A model generated the notes under the pieces. That model did not search any database and had not been told where the DNA came from. It saw nothing but the letters and a program-made list of their open reading frames with translations. The translations under genes and the position numbers were made by a program. A DNA stretch of 5,745 bases from an uncultured Propionibacteriaceae bacterium (lineage in GTDB: Bacteria > Actinomycetota > Actinomycetes > Propionibacteriales > Propionibacteriaceae). Positions within the stretch are counted from its first letter, which is position 1; every line of letters begins with the position of its first letter. The DNA lies in assembly GCA_936941515.1 (NCBI GenBank), contig CAKZJI010000276.1, forward strand, positions 1 through 5,745, in the 5' to 3' direction. Shown here one piece after another: positions 1 through 5,745 of the stretch.

Positions 1-1271
1 GTCAGCTCTCCGCAGACATGCGCAGCGCGGGAGTCAGCAAGCACCGCAGCACGCCAGGCGGCCGGCCCCAGCAGCGGCAGGCCGTCGTCGGCATCGGCGA
101 TGCTGAACTGGTCATCGGCGCGACGCACCCGCCCCGTCACCCACACGGGCAGGCCACGGCACCACGGGTCGGCGGCGAGGGCGGCCCGCCACTGGTCACG
201 AACGTCGGCGGGAGTCGTCGACGGCGGGTCCCAGAGCCCGATGGGTTGGGCGTCGGAGGTCTGCTCCCCCACCGTGGCGCGCAGCGGAAGCCGGTCGGGG
301 TGGAAGTGCAGGGTGGCGTCGACGGCGGTACCGGGTATCAGGTTCGACGCCAGGCTGGCTCCGGCTGCGGCGAAGAACAGCACCAGCGCCCAACGTCCGC
401 TGCGCTGTCCGTGCATCCACACCCGCCGCACCGACAGCCTGTCCTCGTGGCTGTCGACCTGACCGAGCACCGCCCAGTGGTCGGCGACGCCGGGCTGCTC
501 CGCGACGACATCCTCCGCGCGGACGGTGAAGCCGATGTGGTTGCGCACCGTCGCCATCAGGTCCTCGGGCAGCTCCGCGCGACGCTGCCAGGCTCGAATC
601 AGCAGCCTCAGCCGGGCATAGCCCGCCATCAGCTGGGCAGGCCAGTCTGCGACAGCGTCGGTGATGCGGGTGAGCTGCTCCAGTTCCACGGCGACCGCGG
701 GGGCCTGGGCATCCACCATGCGGGCTGTCATGCGTCGCAGTTCGCCGAAACGATCGGCGGAGTGGGTGGCGAGCCCCTGGCTGATCTGGTCCCGCAGCCA
801 GCGATCCAGCTCGGCCAGGCCGTCATCGACGCGCTGGTCGCGCTGCGCAGCTCGTTTGGCCGCAGACTGCGCCGCAGCGGCCTGCTGCTCCGGAGTGCGA
901 CTCGATGCCCTCTCCCCTGCGGTCTTGCGAGCTGCGGCGCGGGACTCGCGCCCGGCCGACCACTTCTCAGCAAACGCGGCGATGCCGTCGGTGGCGCTCA
1001 CATTTCCCTGAGCCCAGAGCAGCAGCAGCGCCACCGAGTGTTTGCAGGGGAACTTCCGGGAGGGGCAGGAGCATCTCCAGGCGGGAGCGGCAGTGTCGAT
1101 GGAGACCTGATACGGCTTGGCTCCAGAGCCCCGGCACTGCCCCCAGAGCAGGTTGCCGCTGACACCGACCTCCTGCCATGGCGCAGGCACGGCGAGTTTG
1201 CGGCCGGCTCTCAACACCTGCTCATCGGGTGCGGCCTCAGCCACCCTGGCCTCACTCCACCTCTCAGTCAC
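1..1271 (-). CDS. SWIM zinc-finger protein, 3' end cut by the window edge
   Basis: The minus-strand frame from the GTG at 1271 stays open for 423 codons to the window edge, with an in-frame TAA upstream at 1319-1317 and no other usual start between, so GTG is the likely start. It begins VTERWSEARVAEAAPDEQVL. Residues 67-78 carry CSCPSRKFPCKH, the CxCx(6)CxH zinc ligand pattern of SWIM domains, preceded by a Trp/Gly-rich stretch (LLWGQCRGSGAKPYQV, 41-56) typical of actinobacterial members. A basic, Ala/Gln-rich linker follows at about 99-140 and then a mixed alpha/beta C-terminal part. SWIM domains are known or predicted to bind DNA or proteins; the exact role of this family is not known to me. 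From memory, actinobacterial relatives often sit beside DUF5691, MoxR-type AAA ATPase and VWA genes; if so here, those genes lie beyond the left edge. Family call is firm, function is not. Confidence 0.93.
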   Translation of the reverse strand, partial: MTERWSEARVAEAAPDEQVLRAGRKLAVPAPWQEVGVSGNLLWGQCRGSGAKPYQVSIDTAAPAWRCSCPSRKFPCKHSVALLLLWAQGNVSATDGIAAFAEKWSAGRESRAAARKTAGERASSRTPEQQAAAAQSAAKRAAQRDQRVDDGLAELDRWLRDQISQGLATHSADRFGELRRMTARMVDAQAPAVAVELEQLTRITDAVADWPAQLMAGYARLRLLIRAWQRRAELPEDLMATVRNHIGFTVRAEDVVAEQPGVADHWAVLGQVDSHEDRLSVRRVWMHGQRSGRWALVLFFAAAGASLASNLIPGTAVDATLHFHPDRLPLRATVGEQTSDAQPIGLWDPPSTTPADVRDQWRAALAADPWCRGLPVWVTGRVRRADDQFSIADADDGLPLLGPAAWRAAVLADSRAAHVCGEL

Positions 1272-1278
1272 GCAGAAG

Positions 1279-1284
1279 AGATTA
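1279..1284 (-). promoter_or_regulatory. Possible -10 box of the SWIM gene (leaderless transcript)
   Basis: Read on the minus strand, TAATCT fits the TAnnnT pattern of actinobacterial -10 boxes and ends 7 nt before the GTG start at 1271. That spacing would put the transcription start on the first base of the start codon. No Shine-Dalgarno-like purine run precedes the GTG, which agrees with a leaderless mRNA, a common mode in actinobacteria. The -35 region (about 1302-1307) is poor. A small inverted repeat, GGGCT-C-AGCCC, lies at 1285-1295 in the spacer. Confidence 0.45.
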
Positions 1285-1314
1285 GGGCTCAGCCCCGACA
1301 GAAAATCCGATCGT

Positions 1315-1336
1315 GTTTACCCGACGTTAACCCTGG
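1315..1336 (+). promoter_or_regulatory. PHO box: two 11-bp direct repeats upstream of pstS
   Basis: GTTTACCCGAC (1315-1325) is followed directly by GTTAACCCTGG (1326-1336). Both match the GTTYAYC core and the 11-nt period of PhoP-type PHO boxes known from Streptomyces, and resemble sites of SenX3-RegX3/PhoR-PhoP regulators in other actinobacteria. The site lies 73 bp before the pstS ATG, the expected place for activation of pst under phosphate starvation. It is also 43 bp upstream of the divergent SWIM gene start, so it could affect both genes. The neighbouring 11-mers (1304-1314 and 1337-1347) do not fit, so this appears to be a single two-unit core. Regulator identity is inferred. Confidence 0.72.
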
Positions 1337-1352
1337 TGTAGCGGACCCGTCA

Positions 1353-1358
1353 TGTAAG
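1353..1358 (+). promoter_or_regulatory. Candidate -10 box for pstS
   Basis: TGTAAG matches four of six positions of TATAAT. With a 17-bp spacer the -35 would be 1330-1335, inside the second PHO repeat, which is the usual layout for promoters that depend on a bound PHO regulator instead of a good -35. A rival hexamer, TACCTT at 1364-1369, fits TAnnnT but is farther from the PHO box. The choice is uncertain. Confidence 0.3.
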
Positions 1359-1393
1359 GCCTCTACCTTCCTGCTGTCAGACCCTGAGACCCC

Positions 1394-1400
1394 GGGAAGG
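1394..1400 (+). promoter_or_regulatory. pstS: Ribosome binding site that sets the pstS start
   Basis: GGGAAGG ends 8 nt before the ATG at 1409, a normal distance. The in-frame GTG at 1400 overlaps this site and so cannot be served by it. This favours ATG 1409, three codons downstream of the longest possible frame. Confidence 0.7.
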
Positions 1401-1408
1401 TGACGACC

Positions 1409-2500
1409 ATGAAGCTGCGACTCGCGGCCCTCGGCGGTGCCCTGCTGCTGACGGCCTGCGCCTCCGTCGGCGTTCCCGTCGTCCCTCCGTCAGGGTCGCA
1501 GGGCAGGGTTATCCCCTCGTTCTCCCTGGCCTGCCCCGGGGGGGCGCTGCGCGGGGAGGGAGCCAGTTCCCAGCGGACAGCCGTCGAGATGCTGGTGCAG
1601 GACTATGTGGCAGCCTGTCCCGGAACCACCATCGACTACACCGCCTCCGGTTCCGGTGCGGGGATGAAGGCGTTCTTCGGCGGCACAGCCGACTGGGCCG
1701 GTTCCGACACCGCCCTGAGAGCCACCGAACAGGATGGGACCATCGAGACAGAGCGGGCCAGGCTGCGTTGCGGTGGCAACGAGGCCTGGAACCTGCCGTT
1801 GGCCTTCGCCCCCATCGCCCTGGCCTACCACGTGGAGGGCGTCGACGATCTGAACCTGACGCCGTCGATCATCGCGAAGATCTTCGACGGGCGGATCACG
1901 TCCTGGAGCGATCCCGAGATCACCGCAGCCAACCCCGGCGTCGCGTTGCCCGATGAGGAGATCGCGGTGTTCCACCGAGCCGACGAGTCGGGCACCACCG
2001 AGAGCTTCACCGCCTATCTGGATGCCGCATCCGGCGGGGTCTGGGCTCACGCCCCCACCAAGAGATGGCCGACCGACCATGGGGAGGGCAGGGAGAAGAC
2101 CGCGGGCGTGGCCGACGCGGTTGCCGCCACCGCCAACTCCATCACCTACGTCGAGTGGGGCTCTGCCCTGGAGCGTGATCTCACCGTCGCCCGACTTGAC
2201 GGGGTGGCCCTGACGGGCGCATCTGCCGCGCGGGCCGTCGAGAGGGCCACCGGGCAGGGCAACGGCAACGACCTGCGGCTCGCCCTGGACTACAGGCCCG
2301 GCGGCGACGCCTACCCGGCCGTGGCGGTCACCTACGAGGTGGCGTGCTCCGCGGGAGGCTCCCGTCCGCAGCTGCTGAGGGACGTGCTGGGGCTGTTCGC
2401 CTCCGCCGAGTTTCAGGCCGCCCTGGAGGACCTGGGATACGCGCCGCTGCCGGAAGCGCTGCGGGAGAAGGTGGCCCAAGCCGTACTGGAGATCTCATGA
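1409..2500 (+). CDS. pstS: PstS, phosphate-binding lipoprotein of the Pst transporter
   Basis: This is the extracytoplasmic phosphate receptor that delivers phosphate to PstCA. From ATG 1409 it has 363 residues. A short lipoprotein signal (MKLR, a hydrophobic core, then LTAC) puts the lipid-modified Cys at residue 17. The phosphate-pocket motifs align with E. coli PstS: TASGSGAG at 78-85 (Ser82 equals Ser38), WAGSD at 96-100 (Asp100 equals Asp56), and RADESGT at 190-196 (Arg190, Ser194, Gly195 and Thr196 equal Arg135 and Ser139-Thr141). The expected Thr-Phe near the N-terminal loop is replaced by Ser-Ser (53-54, in GEGASSQR), so contacts there may be through Ser. Four further Cys (42, 70, 121, 313) could form disulfides. 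It is the first gene of the operon, behind a PHO box, and its TGA overlaps the pstC ATG (ATGA). Confidence 0.96.
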   Translation: MKLRLAALGGALLLTACASVGVPVVPPSGSQGRVIPSFSLACPGGALRGEGASSQRTAVEMLVQDYVAACPGTTIDYTASGSGAGMKAFFGGTADWAGSDTALRATEQDGTIETERARLRCGGNEAWNLPLAFAPIALAYHVEGVDDLNLTPSIIAKIFDGRITSWSDPEITAANPGVALPDEEIAVFHRADESGTTESFTAYLDAASGGVWAHAPTKRWPTDHGEGREKTAGVADAVAATANSITYVEWGSALERDLTVARLDGVALTGASAARAVERATGQGNGNDLRLALDYRPGGDAYPAVAVTYEVACSAGGSRPQLLRDVLGLFASAEFQAALEDLGYAPLPEALREKVAQAVLEIS

Positions 2501-3489
2501 GCGACCGGCAACCATCGGAGATGACACCCGCAGGCGTGGGCTCTGAGGCGACGGGGCAGGGCACCTTGCTGGAGAGGCCCAGCCACCTCGGCGACAGGCT
2601 TTTCAGCGGGTCCGCGAAACTGTCCAGCGCCCTGATCGTCGCCGTGGTGTTGATCATCGGGGTGTTTCTGCTGACCAACGCCTGGCAGCCGCTGCTGGAC
2701 AACACCGCCGGCTTCTTCACCTCCACCGTCTTCAACGCCTCCTCCCGACCACCCAGCTTCGGCGTCGCGGCGCTACTGTGGACGACGGTGCTGTCGTCGC
2801 TCATAGCACTGGTCCTGGCGGTTCCGGTGGCCATCGGGCTGGCGCTGCTGATGACCCAGTACGTCAAGGGCAGGATCTCAACGGGCATCGCCTTCGTCAT
2901 CGACCTGCTGGCGGCCGTGCCGTCGGTGATCTACGGCCTGTGGGGCATCAAGGTCCTGGGACCCGCCATCCAGCCGTTCGCACGGCAGCTGGAGGAGGCG
3001 CTGGGCTGGTTCCCGCTGTTCTCGAAGACGCAGGTGGCGTCGCCGGGGACGGTGTTCACCGCGTCGTTGGTGCTGGCCATCATGATCCTGCCCATCATCA
3101 CCGCCATCACTCGCGACATGTTCGCCCAGACCCCCCGAGACCACATTGAGGCGGCGCTCGCGTTGGGCGCGACCCGCTGGGAGGTGATTCGCTTGACGGT
3201 GCTGCCCTATGCCCGCTCGGGCACAATCGCCGCAGCAATGCTGGGACTGGGTCGGGCGCTCGGTGAGACCATCGCCGTCATGCTGATCCTGTCGGCCAGC
3301 CCCTTCAGCCTGTCGGTGTTCAGCGGCGGCGAGACGTTCGCATCGATCATCGCCCGCAACGCCGCCGAGTTCGACACCCCCTACAAGGCCGGGATCTACA
3401 TCTCCGCGGGTCTGGTGCTGTTCGTGCTGACCTTCGCCGTCAACGCCCTGGCCCGTGTGGTGGCCGAACGAGGAAAGGCGAAACTCTGA
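2497..3489 (+). CDS. pstC: PstC, phosphate ABC transporter permease
   Basis: PstC is one of the two membrane subunits that form the phosphate channel. The start is ATG 2497, which overlaps the pstS stop as ATGA and is preceded by GGAG at 2488-2491. Starting earlier would run deep into pstS in another frame. The protein has 330 residues: a polar cytoplasmic N-terminus of about 43 residues, then hydrophobic segments at roughly 44-61, 89-120, 130-150, 185-205, 245-268 and 298-320, the six-segment plan of the family. The ABC permease EAA loop is at 218-237 (EAALALGATRWEVI, ending LP), the docking site for PstB. GLGRALGETIAVMLI (250-264) is the conserved family stretch after it. The TGA shares one base with the pstA ATG (TGATG), so translation is probably coupled along pstS-pstC-pstA. 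Confidence 0.96.
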   Translation: MSDRQPSEMTPAGVGSEATGQGTLLERPSHLGDRLFSGSAKLSSALIVAVVLIIGVFLLTNAWQPLLDNTAGFFTSTVFNASSRPPSFGVAALLWTTVLSSLIALVLAVPVAIGLALLMTQYVKGRISTGIAFVIDLLAAVPSVIYGLWGIKVLGPAIQPFARQLEEALGWFPLFSKTQVASPGTVFTASLVLAIMILPIITAITRDMFAQTPRDHIEAALALGATRWEVIRLTVLPYARSGTIAAAMLGLGRALGETIAVMLILSASPFSLSVFSGGETFASIIARNAAEFDTPYKAGIYISAGLVLFVLTFAVNALARVVAERGKAKL

Positions 3490-4646
3490 TGCCTGCTACT
3501 CAGCCCAGCCTCAACCTGCAGGGCCCCTCCGGGCTGCGAACCCTGAAGAATCAGCTGGCGACGGTGCTGGTGTGGGCCTGCGTCGGGGTGGCCACGGTCC
3601 CGTTGCTGTGGATCCTCATCTCGGTGGCTGTCAAGGGCGCGCCTCTGCTGTTCAGCGTCGGCGCCGACTACCACGTCGTCTGCATCGACAAAGAAACGAA
3701 GATCCGGCATGCCGCCGAGGACTGCGGCACGGACGTCCACACCGCCCCCGTCGATGAGAGCCTGGAGTGGCGCTTCCTGCCGGGAGGGCGTTTCGTGGCG
3801 GTTGGGGAGAAGGTCAACACCTATCGCAGCCGCACCGCAATGCCGGTCTCCCCCGATCCTGACCGCCCCTACCAGGTGATGTTGATCACGGAGACCGGTT
3901 CCGGTGACGTCCGCACCCCGTCGCTGCAGTGGTGGACGACGCCGCTGGGGTCGTCGCAGGCCACCGACACCCGGGGCGGGGCATTGCAGGCGATCTACGG
4001 CACCCTGATGCTGGGGTTGCTGACGGCGGTGATCGCGGTCCCGGTCGGGATGCTGGGCGCAATCTTCCTCGTCGAGTACGGCCGGGGGACGAAGACAGCC
4101 CGGGTGGTCTCGTTCATGGTCGACGTCCTCACGGGGGTGCCGTCGATCGTCGCGGCCCTGTTCATCTATGCCCTGCTGATCACCACCCTCGGGCAGCGGC
4201 CGTCGGCATTCGCAACGGTGCTGGCGCTGGCGCTGCTGATGCTGCCGATGGTGCTGCGGTCCACGGAGGAGATGCTGAAGCTGGTTCCCGACTCGCTGCG
4301 GGAGGCCTCCTACGCACTCGGGGTGCCGAAGTGGAAGACGATCCTGAAGATCGTGGTGCCGACCTCCTATAGCGGCATCCTCACCGGGGTGGTGCTAGGC
4401 ATCGCCCGGGTGATGGGTGAGACGGCGCCGCTGCTGATCCTGATCGGCTACACCCAGAACCTGTTTCTGAACCCATTCGGCACCTCGATGGGCGCCCTGC
4501 CCACCATGATCAACTCCGGCATAGCCACCCCGGAGGGGCAGCCAGGCGCGGATCGGGTGTGGGCCGCCGCCCTGACGCTGGTGCTGATCGTGATGGTGCT
4601 GAACCTGATAGCCAAGCGCATCGCCAGCCGGAACCGGCTGAGGTGA
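3489..4646 (+). CDS. pstA: PstA, phosphate ABC transporter permease with a large extracytoplasmic insertion
   Basis: PstA is the second channel subunit. The start ATG 3489 overlaps the pstC stop (TGATG), with AGGAAAGG at 3471-3478 as ribosome binding site. It has 385 residues; usual PstA proteins have about 280-300. The extra length lies between the first membrane segment (about 24-48) and the second (about 170-196). Residues about 57-148 are hydrophilic, contain two Cys (65 and 79) and many short beta-like stretches, and should face outward where PstS docks. Beyond it the protein is ordinary: GGALQAIYGTLML (163-175), VDVLTGVPSIVAALFIYALL (211-230), the EAA loop at 272-291 (REASYALGVPKWKTI), and GIARVMGETAPLLILIG (304-320). 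The reading frame is continuous and flanks align well, so the insertion is not a frameshift. What the insert does is unknown to me. Confidence 0.95.
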   Translation: MPATQPSLNLQGPSGLRTLKNQLATVLVWACVGVATVPLLWILISVAVKGAPLLFSVGADYHVVCIDKETKIRHAAEDCGTDVHTAPVDESLEWRFLPGGRFVAVGEKVNTYRSRTAMPVSPDPDRPYQVMLITETGSGDVRTPSLQWWTTPLGSSQATDTRGGALQAIYGTLMLGLLTAVIAVPVGMLGAIFLVEYGRGTKTARVVSFMVDVLTGVPSIVAALFIYALLITTLGQRPSAFATVLALALLMLPMVLRSTEEMLKLVPDSLREASYALGVPKWKTILKIVVPTSYSGILTGVVLGIARVMGETAPLLILIGYTQNLFLNPFGTSMGALPTMINSGIATPEGQPGADRVWAAALTLVLIVMVLNLIAKRIASRNRLR

Positions 4647-4653
4647 GGAAGTC

Positions 4654-4660
4654 GGAGGAG
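4654..4660 (+). promoter_or_regulatory. pstB: Strong ribosome binding site of pstB
   Basis: GGAGGAG lies in the 18-nt gap between the pstA stop and ATG 4665, 4 nt before the start codon (GGAGG itself is 6 nt before). It is the closest match to the anti-Shine-Dalgarno sequence in the operon, which suggests that pstB is translated independently of the coupled pstSCA genes. Confidence 0.75.
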
Positions 4661-4664
4661 TCGC

Positions 4665-5441
4665 ATGTCGAAGCGCATTGAGGTCAGGGACCTGAACATC
4701 TACTACGGCAAGTTCCACGCCGTCTCCAGCGTGAACCTGGTGGTGGAGCCACGTAGCGTGACGGCCTTCATCGGCCCATCGGGCTGTGGGAAATCGACGG
4801 TGCTGCGCACCCTGAACCGGATGCACGAGGTCATCCCGGGTGCCCACTGCACCGGCGAGGTGCTGCTGGACGGCACCGACCTGTACGGACCAGACGTCGA
4901 CCCGGTGGCGGTGCGACGTGTCGTCGGGATGGTGTTCCAGCGGCCGAATCCGTTCCCGGCGATGTCGATCTACGAGAACGTCGCCTCGGGGCTGCGCCTG
5001 AACGGGGAGAAGAACCGCACGGTCCTGGATGAGGCCGTGGAGAAGGCGCTGCGTGGCGCGAATCTGTGGAAAGAGGTGAAGGATCGCCTGGGCAAGGCGG
5101 GGGTGGGGTTATCTGGTGGGCAACAGCAGCGGCTGTGCATCGCCCGCGCCATCGCGGTGCAGCCGGATGTGCTGCTGATGGATGAGCCGTGCTCGGCTCT
5201 CGATCCGATCTCGACTCTGGCTGTTGAGGACCTGATCCATCAGCTCAAGGAGCAGTACACCGTCGTGATCGTCACCCACAATATGCAGCAGGCGGCGCGT
5301 GTCTCCGACGAGACGGCGTTCTTCAACCTGAAGGCGCAGGGGGAGCCAGGCCACCTGGTCGAGATCGGCCCGACGGAACGCATCTTCCACAATCCCGAGC
5401 AGAAGGCCACGGAGGACTACATCACGGGTCGCTTCGGATGA
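4665..5441 (+). CDS. pstB: PstB, phosphate transporter ATPase
   Basis: PstB is the cytoplasmic ATP-hydrolysing subunit that drives phosphate uptake through PstCA. Its 258 residues are the normal family length and all ABC motifs are intact: Walker [10 protein letters not shown] (37-45), Q-loop FQRPNPFP with Gln92, signature LSGGQQQR (149-156), Walker B VLLMDEP (169-175) with catalytic Glu174, D-loop SALD (177-180) and the switch His205 in VTHNMQQA. The Q-loop [16 protein letters not shown] and the end [18 protein letters not shown] are hallmarks of PstB as against other ABC ATPases. It is the last gene of the operon; no phoU follows within the window. Confidence 0.98.
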   Translation: MSKRIEVRDLNIYYGKFHAVSSVNLVVEPRSVTAFIGPSGCGKSTVLRTLNRMHEVIPGAHCTGEVLLDGTDLYGPDVDPVAVRRVVGMVFQRPNPFPAMSIYENVASGLRLNGEKNRTVLDEAVEKALRGANLWKEVKDRLGKAGVGLSGGQQQRLCIARAIAVQPDVLLMDEPCSALDPISTLAVEDLIHQLKEQYTVVIVTHNMQQAARVSDETAFFNLKAQGEPGHLVEIGPTERIFHNPEQKATEDYITGRFG

Positions 5442-5558
5442 CCACACCTTCCGCGGGGGCGACGGCGAACGCCATGAGGACGGGAGCTGAGGACGTGTTC
5501 ACCGGGCGGCGGAGGTCCGGGGAGGAAGAGGACACAGCCCGGTGGTGCCAGCATGCCC

Positions 5559-5597
5559 ACACGACTGCGGGTCACATCCGCACGCAAAGAGTCGTGT
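5559..5597. repeat. Alternative inverted repeat upstream of the hairpin
   Basis: ACACGACT at 5559-5566 is the exact reverse complement of AGTCGTGT at 5590-5597, which is also part of the left arm of the larger hairpin at 5588-5631. The segment between holds a small hairpin, TGCGG (5566-5570) with CCGCA (5578-5582). The two large pairings exclude each other. This could be a regulatory switch, or simply a worn second copy of a terminator arm. The rest of 5442-5587 shows nothing convincing. Confidence 0.4.
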
Positions 5598-5631
5598 TGC
5601 CCCACACGGCTATGCGGGGCAACACGACTCT
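5588..5631. terminator. Perfect 16-bp hairpin between convergent genes, probable two-way terminator
   Basis: AGAGTCGTGTTGCCCC (5588-5603) and GGGGCAACACGACTCT (5616-5631) pair perfectly around a 12-nt loop. It lies 147 nt after the pstB stop and 16 nt after the stop of the convergent minus-strand gene. On the + strand no T-run follows. On the minus strand the arm runs into a short TTT (ending CTCTTTGCG), so it suits the minus-strand gene better. GC-rich actinobacterial terminators often lack a long U-tract, so a bidirectional role is likely but unproven. Confidence 0.7.
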
Positions 5632-5647
5632 CAGGGATGTTGAGGTG

Positions 5648-5745
5648 TTAGCTGGTGCAGGTCAGGTTGTCCTCAGGCAGCTGGCCGTCGAGGAGGAAGC
5701 CGTCAACAGCCTTGGTGATGCAGGAGCTGCCGCGTCCGTAGGCGC
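5648..5745 (-). CDS. C-terminal end of a probable secreted alpha/beta hydrolase (TAP-like), 5' part beyond the window
   Basis: The last 31 codons are visible, ending in TAA at 5650-5648. They read AYGRGSSCITKAVDGFLLDG and then QLPEDNLTCTS. This resembles the tail of actinobacterial tripeptidyl-aminopeptidase-like hydrolases, where a catalytic-His motif of the form GH-x-AYG is followed by a helix, LLDG, and a final Cys. Here the His would lie just outside the window. The two visible Cys (8th and 29th visible residues) may form the C-terminal disulfide common in exported members. The gene converges on pstB and is separated from it by the hairpin. The family is recalled from the tail alone, so confidence in a real coding end is higher than in the exact function. 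Confidence 0.68.
   Translation of the reverse strand, partial: AYGRGSSCITKAVDGFLLDGQLPEDNLTCTS

Noticed and set aside
1285..1295. Small palindrome GGGCT-C-AGCCC as an operator
   Set aside because: Five-base arms of pure GC-type sequence are expected by chance in such DNA; noted only as lying in the spacer of the putative SWIM promoter.
18..1403. Long + strand frame of 461 codons
   Set aside because: It is antisense to the SWIM gene across its whole length, has biased composition without domain motifs, and would read through the divergent promoter region and PHO box into pstS.
1400..1408. GTG 1400 as the pstS start
   Set aside because: It overlaps the only good ribosome binding site, which is well spaced for ATG 1409, and the lipoprotein signal begins naturally at that ATG.
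1490..2479. Minus-strand frame of 329 codons inside pstS
   Set aside because: It is a GC-rich shadow of pstS, with Gly/Val/Arg-rich composition and no recognisable motif, while the + frame has a lipobox and all the PstS motifs.
2344..2496. N-terminal extension of PstC from ATG 2344
   Set aside because: It lies wholly within the pstS coding region in another frame; the ATG at 2497 has a ribosome binding site and the typical ATGA overlap.
5497..5507. GTTCACCGGGC, a single PHO-box-like unit after pstB
   Set aside because: There is no second unit at 11-nt spacing and no promoter or downstream + strand gene, so a chance match is likely.
5474..5745. + strand open frame starting MRTGAEDVFTGRR and running off the right edge
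   Set aside because: It passes through the hairpin and is antisense to the convergent hydrolase end, and it shows no motif or clear ribosome binding site.
1..5745. CRISPR arrays, tRNA or rRNA genes, insertion sequences, attachment sites
   Set aside because: No regularly spaced repeats, no cloverleaf-like sequence, no transposase motifs and no terminal repeats were seen.

Overview
The window holds a complete high-affinity phosphate ABC transporter operon, pstS-pstC-pstA-pstB, on the + strand. Partial minus-strand genes flank it on both sides. The DNA is visibly GC-rich, with G or C at most third codon positions. PstS is a lipoprotein, the proteins resemble the actinobacterial type, and the pst promoter region carries an actinobacterial-style PHO box. 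Together these point to a high-GC Gram-positive (Actinomycetota). A member of the Propionibacteriales is my guess, but the sequence alone does not settle it.

Left part (1-1271, minus strand): one long open frame runs from a GTG at 1271 leftward off the window edge with no stop. It encodes 423 visible residues of a SWIM zinc-finger protein with a clear CxCx6CxH motif. A long frame on the + strand over the same DNA is only its shadow.

Intergenic part (1272-1408): this is a divergent promoter region. A two-unit 11-bp direct repeat at 1315-1336 (GTTTACCCGAC/GTTAACCCTGG) looks like a PHO box for a phosphate-starvation response regulator. A TAATCT hexamer lies 7 nt before the GTG of the SWIM gene and suggests a leaderless transcript.

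Central part (1409-5441): PstS captures phosphate outside the membrane, PstC and PstA form the channel, and PstB supplies ATP-driven power. The first three genes overlap by a few bases (ATGA and TGATG junctions). pstB follows after 18 nt with its own strong ribosome binding site. PstA is unusually long because of a large insertion between its first and second membrane segments. No phoU lies in the window.

Right part (5442-5745): a non-coding stretch of about 200 bp holds a perfect 16-bp hairpin, then the last 31 codons of a convergent minus-strand gene. Those codons look like the C-terminus of a secreted alpha/beta hydrolase of the TAP-like family.

I see no wholly new system here. The points most worth a second look are the PstA insertion, the PHO box shared by two divergent genes, and the hairpin with an alternative pairing partner.
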